NCBI RefSeq assembly: GCF_900102745.1
Contig: NZ_FMZF01000004.1
Location: 310,001-374,000, forward strand
Reading direction: 5' to 3'
Length of the DNA stretch: 64,000 bases
Source of the DNA: Geodermatophilus telluris
GTDB lineage: Bacteria > Actinomycetota > Actinomycetes > Mycobacteriales > Geodermatophilaceae
The position numbers were made by a program, and so were the translations under genes. Shown here piece after piece: positions 1 to 9,427 of this stretch. The notes below the pieces were generated by a model. It was not told where the DNA came from. It was given only the letters and a program-made list of their open reading frames with translations, and did not search any database. How positions within the stretch are numbered: position 1 is the stretch's first letter; every line of letters begins with the position of its first letter.

Positions 1-3000
1 CGCAACGGGTGCTCCGTCACCCAGTCCGAGAAGCGCTCCCCCAGACCGGGCGGGAAGTAGGCCCGCAGGGTCGTCCGCGCCCAGTCCTCGTCCGGCAGTC
101 CGCTGGCCAGGACGGCGGCCCCCAGCGAGATCTTGGCGTAGGAGAGCAGGACGGACAGCTCGGGCATCGTGAGCCCGGCTCCGTCCCGGGCACGCCGGTC
201 GAGCTCTGCCATCGACGGCAGGGCCTCCAGTCCCCGATCGATCTCGCCAGCCGCTTCCAGCGCCTCCAGGAAGCGTGAGTGCGCCGGCAGAAGGTCGGCA
301 GCGCCGACACCTTCCACGGACAGCACCCGGTTCTGCTCGTAGTTGTTGCGCAGCACCAACCGCGCGACGTCGTCTGTCATCTGCTGCAGCGTGCGGTTCC
401 GCTCGTCCGTGTCGAGGAGGCCGTCCGCGACGAGACCGTCGAGCAGGATCTTGATGTTGACCTCGTGGTCACTGCAGTCGACCCCGGCCGAGTTGTCGAT
501 GGCGTCGGTGTTCAGCTTCACCCCTCGCCGCGCTGCCTCCACGCGCCCGCGCTGCGTGAGGCCGAGGTTGCCGCCCTCGCCGACGACCCGGATCCGCAGG
601 TCGGCGCCGTCCAGCCGCACGGAGTCGTTCGCCTTGTCCCCGACCTGGCTGTGCGTCTCCGTGGACGCCTTGACGTAGGTGCCGATGCCGCCGTTCCAGA
701 GCAGGTCGACCGGAGCCCGCAGGATGGCGCGGATGAGTTCGTCCGTGCCTAGCGAGCGCGTGCTCTCCGGTAGTCCGAGCCGCGCCGCGACCGGCGGCGT
801 GAGCGGCACCGACTTCGCGGAGCGCGGGTGCACTCCCCCGCCGGGGCTGAGGAGGGTCGGGTCGTAGTCGGCCCACGAGGAGCGAGGCAGGGCGAACAGC
901 CGAGCCCTCTCGCCGAAGGACACCTCCGGATCCGGGTCGGGGTCGAGGAACACGTGCCGGTGGTCGAAGGCCGCGACGAGCCGGATGTGCCGCGAGAGCA
1001 GCATCCCGTTGCCGAAGACGTCCCCGCTCATGTCGCCCACGCCGATCACGGTGATGTCCTCGGTGTGGGGGTCGACCCCCAGTTCGCGGAAGTGTCTGCG
1101 GACGCTCTCCCACGCCCCCCGGGCGGTGATCCCCATCGCCTTGTGGTCGTAGCCGTTGGAGCCACCGGAGGCGAAGGCGTCCCCGAGCCAGAAGCCCCGC
1201 TCCCGCGCGATGCCGTTGGCGATGTCGGAGAACGTGGCGGTGCCCTTGTCCGCGGCGACGACGAGGTAGGGGTCGTCGCCGTCGTAGCGGACGACGTCGG
1301 CGGGCGGCACCACGACTCGACGATTGCCGTCGATGCGCAGGTCGTCGGTGACGTCGAGGAGGCCACTGATGAAGGTGCGGTAGCAGGTGACACCCTCCGC
1401 CCACCAGGCCTCCCGGTCCACGGCCGGGTCGGGCAGCCGCTTGGCGACGAACCCGCCCTTGGCGCCGGTGGGCACGATGACGGCGTTCTTCACGATCTGT
1501 GCCTTGACGAGACCGAGCACCTCCGTGCGGAAGTCCTCCGGGCGGTCCGACCAGCGCAGGCCGCCGCGCGCGACGTCTCCGAAGCGCAGGTGCACGCCCT
1601 CCATGCGGGGGCTGTACACCCAGATCTCGTATGTCGGCGTGGGCTCGGGCATGCCGGCCACCCGGGCCGGGTCGAGCTTGAAGGACAGGTGCTGCGGCGG
1701 CGCGCCGTCCGTCCCGGACTGGAAGGCGTTGGTGCGCAGCACCGCCTCGACGGTCGACAGCAGTGCGCGCAGGATCCGGTCCGCGTCGCGGCTCGGCACG
1801 GCCTCGATCGCGCTGCGGACCGCCGCCAGCGCGGCCCGGGTGGCACGTTCTCGCTCGCCGGGCGCCTGGTTGCGTCGGGGGTCGAAGCGCTCCTCGAACA
1901 GCCGAACGATGAGGCGGGTGGCCGTGCCGTCGCTGAGCAGGGTGCTGGAGAGGTAGTCGAGGCTGTAGGGCAGTCCGGTCTGGCGGAGGTAGCGCACCAG
2001 CGCCCGGACGACGGCCACCTGCCGCCAGGTCAGCCCCGCCGCCAGGACGAGTCGGCTGAGCGCATCGCTCTCCGCGCGACCGGACCAGGTCGCCGCGAAC
2101 GCGTCGCAGAACCGAGCGCGGATCCCCTCCGCCTCGTCGTTGAGCACGAGGTCGCGAGGCGGTCGCAGCCCGACGTCGTAGACCCAGACCGAGCGACCGT
2201 CGGCTCGCGCCAGGAGGTGAGGACGCTCGTCGGTGACCTCCACGCCGAGGTCCGTGAGGACGGGGAGGACCTCGGACAGCGTGGCCGGCGACGACCGGTA
2301 GAGGGTCAGGCGCCACGTCAGCGGTTGCCCATCACCGGCCTCGCGGAGTGCGAGCACGGGCGCGGGCTCCACCGGCGACCCCGGCCGGTCGGTGCGGTCC
2401 GCGGGCAACCGGCTGTCGATCGCGGCGAGGACAGCGTCCGCCCGTAGCAGGTCCTCGACCGCGCGGACCGGGGGGACGTCGGCCCGGTACGCGCTCGACA
2501 CGCCCCTCATCCACCGTCGTGCCAGAGCGGTGCCCTCGGCGGCGCCGAGCCGCTGCCGGGCTGCGTCGAGGACGTCGTCCTCCCAGGAGCGAACCGCCCG
2601 CGCGACGACGGCCTCGAGCTCCTCGAAGTCGACCTCCTCAAGGGTCTCGCCGGGACGTGGGCGGACGACCACGTGCAGACGTGCCAGCGCGGACTCGGAC
2701 ACGTGCAGGGCGGTCTCGGCCGTGGCGCCGTCCAGGGCCTGCCGCAGCAGCTCCTCCACCTTGCTGCCGACAGTGGTGGTGTACCGATCCTTCGGGAGGA
2801 ACACGAGGCACGACAGGAACCCGCCGGCCGCGTCGGAACGCACGAAGAGCCGGGTGCGACGGCGCTCCTGCAGACGCAGGACGGCGAGTGCAGTCGGGAG
2901 GATCTCCTCGGTCTCGGCCTGCAACAGCTCATCGCGTGGGAAGAACTCGAGGATGCTGACCAGGTCCCGGGCCGAGTGGCTCCCGGGGGCGAAGCCGGCC

Positions 3001-4085
3001 CGGCGCAGCACCTCGGCGACCTTCTCGGCGACGACCGGGATGCGCCGCACGCTCTCGGTGTAGGCGCTGGAGGTGAACAGGCCCAGGAACCGGTGCACAC
3101 CAGCGACCCGACCCTCCGGGTCGAACCTGGTGACGCTCACCGCGTCGTAGTACGACGACCGGTGCACGGTCGCTCGCCGGTTGGTCTTCGTCACACGGAG
3201 CACCCGTTCCCTCGCCTGCTCCGGCAGCCGGGTTACCTCACCGTTCTGACTCTCCCGCTCGCCCTTGACCACGCCCAAGGCGGTCTCCGGACACGGGACG
3301 AGGCAGAGGTCCCCGCTGACCGGCGGAACGTCGTACTCGGAGTAGCCCAGGAAGGTGAAACGGTCGTCCGCGAGCCAGCGGAGGAAGCGGGCAGTGCTGC
3401 ACAGGGCGTCCTCGGGAACTCCGACGCCGCCTGCCTCGGCCAGGTCGTCGGCCACTCGCAGCGCCTTCCCGCGCATCGAGTGCCAGTCACGGACGGCCGC
3501 GCGGACGTCTGCGAGGACTGAGGTGAGCTCGGCCACGAGCCCGTCCCGCGCTGCAGGGCCGCTCGTGCGGTCCACCTCGATGCGGATCCAGGCCTCGACG
3601 GCGTCACCGGACGTCGCGTCGTCGACCGGGTGCAGGTCGAGAAGTGTGCCCGCCTGATCCCGCCGTACGGCGAACCGCGGGTGCACGACTGTCTGTATCC
3701 CCTGCCCCAGCCTGGTCAGGGCTGAGGTCAAGCTCTCGACGAGGAAGGGCATGTCCTCGGCGACTACCTCGACCGTGGTCGCGTGGTCACCCGCGCCCGA
3801 GACGCCGCCGTCGACGGCACGCACCACGGCCTCACCGGTCGGCCGGCGGGCAGCGGTGGCGACGTGCGAGGTCACGGCCGCGACGAGGTCGCCCGGGGAG
3901 CGGTCGGCGAGGTCGGAGGACGCGCTCGCGGCGAAGTACTGCGCGCGTACGCGCGCCGCGGCAGTCGATGAGCGCAACATGACGGGCAAGGCCTGCCACC
4001 AGGGGTCGGCGACGGCCGTGGTGCCCGCAGGCTCGGACTGTCCTGCCGGTTCGGCAGGAACGGTGCGGACGGGCGACGGAGGCAT
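1..4085 (-). CDS. gdh: NAD-dependent glutamate dehydrogenase, large type (3' end outside window)
   Basis: Oxidatively deaminates glutamate to 2-oxoglutarate with NAD+, feeding carbon from amino acids into the TCA cycle. On the minus strand one frame stays open from 4085 through base 1, about 1,361 codons. The large NAD-GDH family usually has about 1,600 residues, so the C-terminus lies beyond the edge. Landmarks are GAKGGFV (substrate-lysine region, near 1450–1470) and the family signature GVGDMSGDVFGNGMLLS (1020 down to about 990). I chose the ATG at 4085, giving MPPSPVRTV, because a GGAGCCGAGG-like site precedes it. ATG 3980 is a possible alternative. It stands alone, with decayed sequence upstream. 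Confidence 0.9.
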   Translation of the reverse strand, partial: MPPSPVRTVPAEPAGQSEPAGTTAVADPWWQALPVMLRSSTAAARVRAQYFAASASSDLADRSPGDLVAAVTSHVATAARRPTGEAVVRAVDGGVSGAGDHATTVEVVAEDMPFLVESLTSALTRLGQGIQTVVHPRFAVRRDQAGTLLDLHPVDDATSGDAVEAWIRIEVDRTSGPAARDGLVAELTSVLADVRAAVRDWHSMRGKALRVADDLAEAGGVGVPEDALCSTARFLRWLADDRFTFLGYSEYDVPPVSGDLCLVPCPETALGVVKGERESQNGEVTRLPEQARERVLRVTKTNRRATVHRSSYYDAVSVTRFDPEGRVAGVHRFLGLFTSSAYTESVRRIPVVAEKVAEVLRRAGFAPGSHSARDLVSILEFFPRDELLQAETEEILPTALAVLRLQERRRTRLFVRSDAAGGFLSCLVFLPKDRYTTTVGSKVEELLRQALDGATAETALHVSESALARLHVVVRPRPGETLEEVDFEELEAVVARAVRSWEDDVLDAARQRLGAAEGTALARRWMRGVSSAYRADVPPVRAVEDLLRADAVLAAIDSRLPADRTDRPGSPVEPAPVLALREAGDGQPLTWRLTLYRSSPATLSEVLPVLTDLGVEVTDERPHLLARADGRSVWVYDVGLRPPRDLVLNDEAEGIRARFCDAFAATWSGRAESDALSRLVLAAGLTWRQVAVVRALVRYLRQTGLPYSLDYLSSTLLSDGTATRLIVRLFEERFDPRRNQAPGERERATRAALAAVRSAIEAVPSRDADRILRALLSTVEAVLRTNAFQSGTDGAPPQHLSFKLDPARVAGMPEPTPTYEIWVYSPRMEGVHLRFGDVARGGLRWSDRPEDFRTEVLGLVKAQIVKNAVIVPTGAKGGFVAKRLPDPAVDREAWWAEGVTCYRTFISGLLDVTDDLRIDGNRRVVVPPADVVRYDGDDPYLVVAADKGTATFSDIANGIARERGFWLGDAFASGGSNGYDHKAMGITARGAWESVRRHFRELGVDPHTEDITVIGVGDMSGDVFGNGMLLSRHIRLVAAFDHRHVFLDPDPDPEVSFGERARLFALPRSSWADYDPTLLSPGGGVHPRSAKSVPLTPPVAARLGLPESTRSLGTDELIRAILRAPVDLLWNGGIGTYVKASTETHSQVGDKANDSVRLDGADLRIRVVGEGGNLGLTQRGRVEAARRGVKLNTDAIDNSAGVDCSDHEVNIKILLDGLVADGLLDTDERNRTLQQMTDDVARLVLRNNYEQNRVLSVEGVGAADLLPAHSRFLEALEAAGEIDRGLEALPSMAELDRRARDGAGLTMPELSVLLSYAKISLGAAVLASGLPDEDWARTTLRAYFPPGLGERFSDWVTEHPL

Positions 4086-4584
4086 CCTCGGCTCCAGACG
4101 GTCTGTCGGGTGGCGCTCAGCAGCGATCGGTGGCTGCCCGCCGGACCGCGGGCAGGTACCGGCGGGAGGTCAGGAGGTGAGCGACGCCTCCAAGGAGGCG
4201 GCCACAGCAGCAGTCCCTGCCTCGGCGTCGCGGCGGCCACCTCCTCCTCCGGAGGGCGGAAGAGCCCGGTGAGGGTCCGAACGACGCACAGCTCCCTCGG
4301 CTGCCCGCACCCGACCACCGTGGCTTCACCGGAGGAGCGGAGACGTCGTACCCGACACAGGTCAACCGGTCGGTCCTCGACGGCGAGCCGGAGCGACGTC
4401 GGCGAGGCGGGCAGCATGCTCCGTCGACCTCCGAAGATCTATGAACGGCCGTCAGCAGTGACGGCAACGACCCGGCGCCGGGCCGAGAGCCTGCCCCGGC
4501 GCCGGACCAGGTCCTGCCGAAATTGAACTGAAGTTTCACAAGGTTAGACAGTGGAGAGCTGGCCGTCAATGGCTAGCAGCGACG
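4086..4584. other. Intergenic/decayed stretch upstream of gdh
   Basis: No convincing gene. A minus-strand frame starting at ATG 4417 reads coherently for about 60 residues (RLRSSGEATVVGCG, then VVRTLTG) before becoming proline/arginine-rich, and its stop lies inside gdh at 3872. It may be the remains of a small protein, but nothing identifies it. The AT-richer bases 4515–4555 could hold a promoter, which I cannot confirm. Confidence 0.4.
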
Positions 4585-5170
4585 TGGCCGGGACACCCAG
4601 CGGAGACTTACCTCAGGTCGCCTCGCTGACCGGCGCGCAACTGCTCGGTGTCGTACCCTCCGGGCGGATCGCGCTCGGCGACGGCCGGCCCGCCGACCGG
4701 ATCGCCGTCGTCAACCACGGCCGGCCCTGCACTTCGGGCGGTTCACCTTCACCGCCCTGCCCGCCCAGCACAGCCCCCGGCGAGATCACTCCCGGCACCA
4801 TCGAGACGCCGCCGGCCCCGCCGGCCGGATGACCGCCTACAGGACCGATGACAGCTATCCCCTGCATGTCGCGCACGGCGAGCGCGCGCTGCCGATCTAC
4901 GCAAGCGCCAGGTACCTGCCCGGCGCACTGGCCGGGCATCGCGCCGACACCGTGTCCCTCGGCATCGCCGCCCGCGGTCGGCAGCCCGAGTCCTTTCGCG
5001 ACGCCCACTGACGCGAGACAGTCACCGCCACCGGCGCGCGCCGCTTCGTCCCCATCCACTGGGACGACCTCCCCGCGCCCATGCACCGCCCGCTGCGGCC
5101 GCTGCCGGCACCCTTCGACGACGTGCCGACCAGCCTGCGCTGGTCGCAGCAACGGCATCGACGCCCTCCG
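4585..5170 (+). pseudogene. Broken MBL-fold (UlaG-like) metal-dependent hydrolase
   Basis: Pieces of one metallo-beta-lactamase-fold protein appear in order but in changing frames. First comes TGAQLLGVVPSGRIALGDG, then PADRIAVVNHGRP. A +1 shift near 4725 reads LHFGRFTFTALPAQHSP. The first frame returns with GEITPGTIET, followed by DTVSLGIAARGR. An in-frame TGA at 5009–5011 stands where a Trp codon would fit, and then comes RFVPIHWDDL, the late metal-ligand region. The N-terminal HxHxDH metal motif is absent, so the gene is 5'-truncated as well as frameshifted and stopped. It lies directly before the IS110 element. Identity of the fold is fairly secure; the substrate is unknown. Confidence 0.7.
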
Positions 5171-5395
5171 CCGCAGCGTCTACTTCGACGCCATCGACAT
5201 CGCCCCGCAATACTGGATGTCTCAAGATCACGAGCCGTCACACCTCTTGCATCTGCGGTACGAAGAGGCGCCCCGTCGCCGAGGCGAGGTGCTCGCGGGC
5301 GTCACCGGCGAGGCTCGACCTTTTGCTGCCCGCCGTGTTCTCCGTGGCCTTCGCAATGAGTGCCCGTCGGTGACGTCCGCCGGCGTCCTGGGTGG

Positions 5396-6695
5396 TTGAC
5401 GCTTGATAGGAGCATGGGGCCACCGCGGCCCGCAGATGCATGCGCTGCGCCCGGACACCGGTCTTCCGCGAGCTCGTTCCGACGCGGAAGGAGTCTGTGT
5501 GCTCGCCGGAATCGACACCCACAAGGACACCCTCGCGGTGGCCGTCATCGACTCGGCCGGCCGCCCGGTCGTGGTCACCGAGATAGCCAACACCGAGGCA
5601 GGCTTCACCGACCTCGAGCAGCTGCTGGTCGAGCACGCGGTGACCCGGGTCGGCATCGAGGGCTCGGGCAACTACGGCCGCGGTGCCGCCGTGCACCTGG
5701 TGCTCACCGGCCCGGCCGAGGTGGTGGAGGTGCCGCCCAGCCTCACCTCCCGGGAGCGTTCCGGGCGGCCGGGGGCAGGCAAGACCGATCCGGTCGACGC
5801 GGTCGCGATCGCCCGGATCACCGCCCGGGAGCCCGGCCTGCCGGCGGTGCGTCTGGCGGTCGGTCAGGCCGCGGATCTGCGGGCGCTGGCCGACTACCGC
5901 GCCCAGTTGGTTGCCGAGCGCACCGCGCTGGCCAACCGCACGCACACCGAGCTGCACGGGCTGCTGCCCGGCTACCAGGCCCAGGTTCCGCGGCTGACCG
6001 CGCCGACGTTCATCGCCGCGGCCACCGACCTGCTCGCCGACCAGACCGGCGTGCGGGCGCAGCTGACCCGCCGGCGGCTGATCCGGCTGGCGGAGCTGAC
6101 GGCAGAAATCCAGGAGGTCGCCGCACTCATCACCACCGCGGTCGCCGAGATCGACACCGGCCTGACCGGCCTCTACGGCCTCGGCCCGATCGGGGCGGCC
6201 ACCATCCTGGGCGAGGTCGCCGACGTTCGCCGCTACCGATCCCGGCACGCCTTCGCCGCGGCCAACGGCACCGCTCCGCTGCCGGCCTCCTCAGGGCGCA
6301 CCACCCGGCATCGGCTCAACCGCTCGGGCAACCGCACGCTGAACCGGGTGCTCTACACGATGGCGATCACCCAGATCCGCGCCGATACCGAGGGCCGCGC
6401 CTACTACCTGCGCAAACGCGCCGAAGGCAAGACCGGACGCGAAGCCCTGCGCTGCCTGAAACGACGACTCTCCGACGTGGTCTACAAGACCCTGCACGAA
6501 GACCTCGCATCCGGGCGGGCGCCGGCCGCGATAGGACGGTGAGTGCGGCAGCGGCAAACGGGACGCGTCTCTACGGCCGAAGCCAGCTGCGCGACAGGTT
6601 CACAGTCCCAGACCTGCTCTTCGCTGCGGCCAGTCCACCGCACCCACCGCCGGGCAAAACGCTACCGCCGGAGCCCTTGCACATAGGAGCTCATT
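5396..6695. mobile_element. IS110-family insertion sequence (limits approximate)
   Basis: One DEDD transposase gene is flanked by related non-coding ends rather than classical inverted repeats. The left side carries TTGACGCTTGATAGGAGCAT (5396–5415). The right side carries CCTTGCACATAGGAGCTCAT (about 6675–6694), giving a shared TAGGAGC–CAT core. IS110 elements lack terminal inverted repeats and insert at short cores, so exact ends cannot be set from one copy. The left end between repeat and start codon is about 85 bases and the right end about 150 bases. It sits beside the broken MBL gene. Confidence 0.65.
5499..6542 (+). CDS. IS110-family DEDD transposase
   Basis: Catalyses movement of the element; IS110 enzymes combine a RuvC-like DEDD domain with a C-terminal Tnp_20 domain carrying a catalytic serine. 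The N-terminus AGIDTHKDTLAVAV holds the first acidic residue. GIEGSGNYGRG and AGKTDPVDAVAIA are DEDD-domain blocks. LGPIGAATILGE, then the RSGNRTLNRVLYTMA block, mark the C-terminal domain. It is 347 residues, normal for the family, and appears intact. I prefer GTG 5499 to an upstream ATG at 5403 because GGAAGGAG (about 5486–5493) sits at proper spacing and conserved sequence begins there. Closest subgroup was not determined. Confidence 0.9.
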   Translation: MLAGIDTHKDTLAVAVIDSAGRPVVVTEIANTEAGFTDLEQLLVEHAVTRVGIEGSGNYGRGAAVHLVLTGPAEVVEVPPSLTSRERSGRPGAGKTDPVDAVAIARITAREPGLPAVRLAVGQAADLRALADYRAQLVAERTALANRTHTELHGLLPGYQAQVPRLTAPTFIAAATDLLADQTGVRAQLTRRRLIRLAELTAEIQEVAALITTAVAEIDTGLTGLYGLGPIGAATILGEVADVRRYRSRHAFAAANGTAPLPASSGRTTRHRLNRSGNRTLNRVLYTMAITQIRADTEGRAYYLRKRAEGKTGREALRCLKRRLSDVVYKTLHEDLASGRAPAAIGR

Positions 6696-7910
6696 CGGCG
6701 TCCCGGAACTCGTTGTAACGAGCTTCCGGAGGTCGCCTCGGACGCTGGGGACATGGGGAGAGGGAGCAGCGCCAGCTACCGGGCGCGCCGTCAGGAGCGT
6801 GAGCGTCAGCGCCGGGAGCGCTCTGTACGGGGAACGCCAAGGAGGTCCCGGCCCGGCGCGCCGCGTCCGCTGGCGGGGCGGCGAGCGGCCATGTCCGGCG
6901 GGCAACCGCCTCGTCCTGTGCCTGGTGCGGCGGTGTGACCCTGCCGCGCTCGCGAGGACCAATCCCGAGGTGGTGCTCGGTCACCTGCCGCTACCAGGCA
7001 TGGGAGCAGGCATGGGCCGCAGCGTCCGGCCGCGCAGCTCTTGAAGTCGTCAAGCGGCGGCCCGCGGTTCCGGCGCAGACCTCACCGAGCCGACGGAACT
7101 GACCTTTCATCCTGCACGAGCTCACGACGCAGCTCGATGCCGGCCGTGTCTACGACCGTGACTCGGCGCACTGTCCGTCGAGCTCGGGTTGCTACTGGAG
7201 GCAGACCGGCGCCGACCGCGCCTCCGTGGTGCTCTTCGACTTGCGCTGAGGGGAGTCCTCGTGCACTCCAGCACCCCTTCCGGGCAACTGGAGGATCGGC
7301 CGGGACGGACGCACCGCAGGTGTGTCGGCGCTGCAGGCGCCGGCTATCGGAGGTGCCCTGCAAACTCGTCCCCCACAGTCGGTAGCGCTCGCTCGTCGCC
7401 GCACGTCGGCGACTTCGCCGCGAGCACCCCGGACTGCCGTGGATCTCGACGAGCTGCGGATCAGCCGAGCTGCGATCGTGACAGTCGCGCAGGCCGCGGT
7501 CTCTCGGTGTCGACGCGCGCACGGGGAGCTGTGCCAGTGAGAACGGCGAGCTGCCGGCACCCCGCCTCGGCCGGCGTGTGCCGTCCTCTGCTTGCCCCTC
7601 GTGGCCGCGCTGAGATGAGTGTCGAGGAAGGTCAAGCCGGAGCCTTCGACGCCCGCTCCGGTGACCGGTGGGCAGCCGCCCGACCACAGGCGCTCGGCCG
7701 GTCCGCTGGTCTCTGCCCCAGCGGCGAGACACCCGACGGCCCGCCACCGTTCCTCCGCAATCAGTACGGCGGATGCTGGACGTGGGGAAGCCCGTCCCCG
7801 CCCCGTTCGCAAGCGCCCAGGCGGAGCCGAGCTCGTGATACCCACCGTGATGGTGCCGACGGCGGATCCGGTGGGATCAGGTGGAGTCTCCGCCGCGCTC
7901 GACGGTCACC
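6696..7910. other. 1.2-kb stretch without a recognisable gene
   Basis: Between the IS110 element and the TspO-like gene every open frame is Arg/Ser/Pro-rich low-complexity translation without conserved motifs, membrane segments or convincing ribosome sites. Nothing here resembles an RNA gene. It probably represents decayed accessory sequence, consistent with the broken genes on both sides. Confidence 0.5.
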
Positions 7911-8501
7911 TCAACCCACCCGCCGCGGGAGGTCCAGCGCGTGGCCGCGGTGCCGGCGTCGACCACCCGCGCCCGTCCCGGCGCAACGCCCGCGCCTCGA
8001 CGCCGTGCCGGGACCGGCCCGTCGGTCCCTGGTGCCGGAGTGCCTCGCCGGGTTCAGTCGCCACAGCCGGTAGGTCCACGGCAGGTCGTAGAGGAGGACG
8101 TAGGCCGTGTAAGGGGCCAGAACAAGCCGCGCGCGTGGGTCACCCGCGACCGACCGCTGCAGCGCCGCGAGAGGAAGCAGGAACGAGCACAGGCCGACGA
8201 AGCCGGCACGAGTGCTCCGCCGGCCGAAGAAGACACCGTTCCAGGACTCGTTGCCCACCAGCACCGCCAGGCTCCATGCGGTGCTCCTGGCGTCGCGACG
8301 GTCGATGCTCCGTGCCAGCACGTAGCCGATGACCCCGTAGTACGCCACGCCCACGCCGAGGAAGGCGGGCATCGGCAACTGCCAGCGGGGCGCGGTGAGG
8401 CCCCGGAACCAGGCCATCGCCGGCTTCCCGATGAAGGCGTTCCCGGCGACGGCGGCCCCGCCCGCGCAGGCGCTCGCCTGGAGCACGGATCGCCGCCTCA
8501 T
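7911..8501 (-). CDS. TspO/MBR-like membrane protein
   Basis: TspO-family proteins are five-helix membrane proteins that bind tetrapyrroles and similar ligands and are linked to stress signalling. Characteristic positions are visible: WFRGLTAPRWQLP near the N-terminus, a central LVGNESWNGVFFG, and the end block LLYDLPWTYRLWRLNP. Hydrophobic segments between them fit the family. The start ATG 8501 overlaps the stop of the preceding gene (ATGA), implying translational coupling. After RLWRLNP, where TspO proteins normally end, about 43 Arg/Gly-rich residues follow. These look like read-through into non-coding sequence, so the native stop may have been lost. Confidence 0.65.
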   Translation of the reverse strand: MRRRSVLQASACAGGAAVAGNAFIGKPAMAWFRGLTAPRWQLPMPAFLGVGVAYYGVIGYVLARSIDRRDARSTAWSLAVLVGNESWNGVFFGRRSTRAGFVGLCSFLLPLAALQRSVAGDPRARLVLAPYTAYVLLYDLPWTYRLWRLNPARHSGTRDRRAGPGTASRRGRCAGTGAGGRRRHRGHALDLPRRVG

Positions 8502-8980
8502 GGCGTCCCCGACCCTGTGCCGCCTGCGGCGACCGCACCGGTACGCGCGGGCTCCTCCGCCCGCCTCTTGAGCGCCTCGTTCATCGCCGCGAACGCGGGC
8601 AGGGTGCTCCGGTCCAGCGACGCGGCCACGAACGGGACGAGGATCCCCCGGAAGGTCTCCGACTGCACCAGCCGGGTGCCGCCGGCCTGCGGCTGCAGCG
8701 CGAAGGTGTGCTCGGCGTCCATCAGCCCGGGCATGACCAGCCTGCCGCGCCACCGCAGCACGCGGCCGGCGTCGACCTCGATCAGTCGGGGGCGCATGGT
8801 CATCGCCCGCCCGCCGACCGGCTGCATCGTCAGCGTCAGCCGGCGGCCCGGGCCGACGGCTCCCTCCGCCCGGACGATGAACGGGTTCCACTCCGGGTAC
8901 GCGGCGAGGTCGGTGAGCACCTCCCACACCCGCTCGGGCGTCGCTGCGATGCCGACGTGGGCGGACAGCTGCTTAGACAT
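8498..8980 (-). CDS. SRPBCC-superfamily protein (polyketide cyclase/dehydrase-like)
   Basis: A 160-residue START/Bet v1-type ligand-binding protein. The opening HVGIAATPERVWEVLTDL, followed by YPEWNPF, is the classic SRPBCC N-terminus, and the rest alternates beta strands ending in a long helix (STLPAFAAMNEALKRRAEE). Members bind hydrophobic ligands and some act as aromatase/cyclases; no substrate can be read from the sequence. The start ATG 8980 has GAAGGAG just upstream. It lies in the minus-strand operon after a broken hydrolase gene and shares an ATGA overlap with the TspO-like gene. Operon company with FAD monooxygenases suggests work on a small aromatic or polyketide-like molecule. Confidence 0.8.
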   Translation of the reverse strand: MSKQLSAHVGIAATPERVWEVLTDLAAYPEWNPFIVRAEGAVGPGRRLTLTMQPVGGRAMTMRPRLIEVDAGRVLRWRGRLVMPGLMDAEHTFALQPQAGGTRLVQSETFRGILVPFVAASLDRSTLPAFAAMNEALKRRAEEPARTGAVAAGGTGSGTP

Positions 8981-9002
8981 GACGTTCTCCTTCGAGCGGC
9001 GA

Positions 9003-9427
9003 GGGGTGTCGCGGGATGGAACCGCGAACGGTCGTGCGGGTTCCAGGTGCTCACGGAGGAAGGCGACCTGCGCGGCCACCGCCCAATCGGCCGCGGGGCC
9101 GGCGCCGGGGGTGGGGTACGCGTGCAGGGCGCCGGGCGGGCTCCTCGGGGGAGTCGACGGCCACGCCCGCGTCTCGGAGCCGCTGTCGCAGCGGGCGGAC
9201 GTCGTGGACGAGCAGGCCGCGGGTCCCCGCGGCGAGGTGCACCGGCGAGAGCCCGGCCAGGTCGCTGTACAGCGGGGACAGCCGGTCGTCACCCGGCGGG
9301 GTCCGGCCGGCGTAGCCCGCAGCCGACGGCTGCAGAGCCGGCGGCCGAGGACTGGGGCGTCCGGCGCTGTCCCGGGGATCTGGGGACTGGTGCCGGTCAG
9401 GTCGACCCACGGCGCCGTGCCGGTCAC
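9003..9427 (-). pseudogene. Frameshifted fragment of an alpha/beta hydrolase-fold-3 esterase
   Basis: Three consecutive segments of one hydrolase appear in alternating frames. VTGTAPWVDLTGTSP reads in one frame. SAAGYAGRTPP, then LSPLYSDLAGLSPVHLAAGT and LRQRLRDAGVAVD, read in a second. GALHAYPTPG, then VAFLREHLEPA, read in the first again. This is the C-terminal half of a lipase/esterase with its PLYSDL and HAYP (catalytic His region) blocks. The HGGG and GxSxG half is missing. At least two frameshifts and the N-terminal loss make it non-functional. It starts with a GTG overlapping the CPBP stop, so it was once an operon gene. Confidence 0.65.

Noticed and set aside
469-2316. Long minus-strand frame of about 615 codons over gdh
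   Set aside because: It is out of frame with the clear GDH motifs and Arg/Pro-rich.
3872-4417. Minus-strand 181-codon frame before gdh
   Set aside because: Only the first third looks protein-like and it overlaps gdh by over 200 bases in another frame; kept as a comment only.
6696-7910. Several 60–290-codon frames on both strands
   Set aside because: Low-complexity translations with no motif, RBS or membrane pattern.
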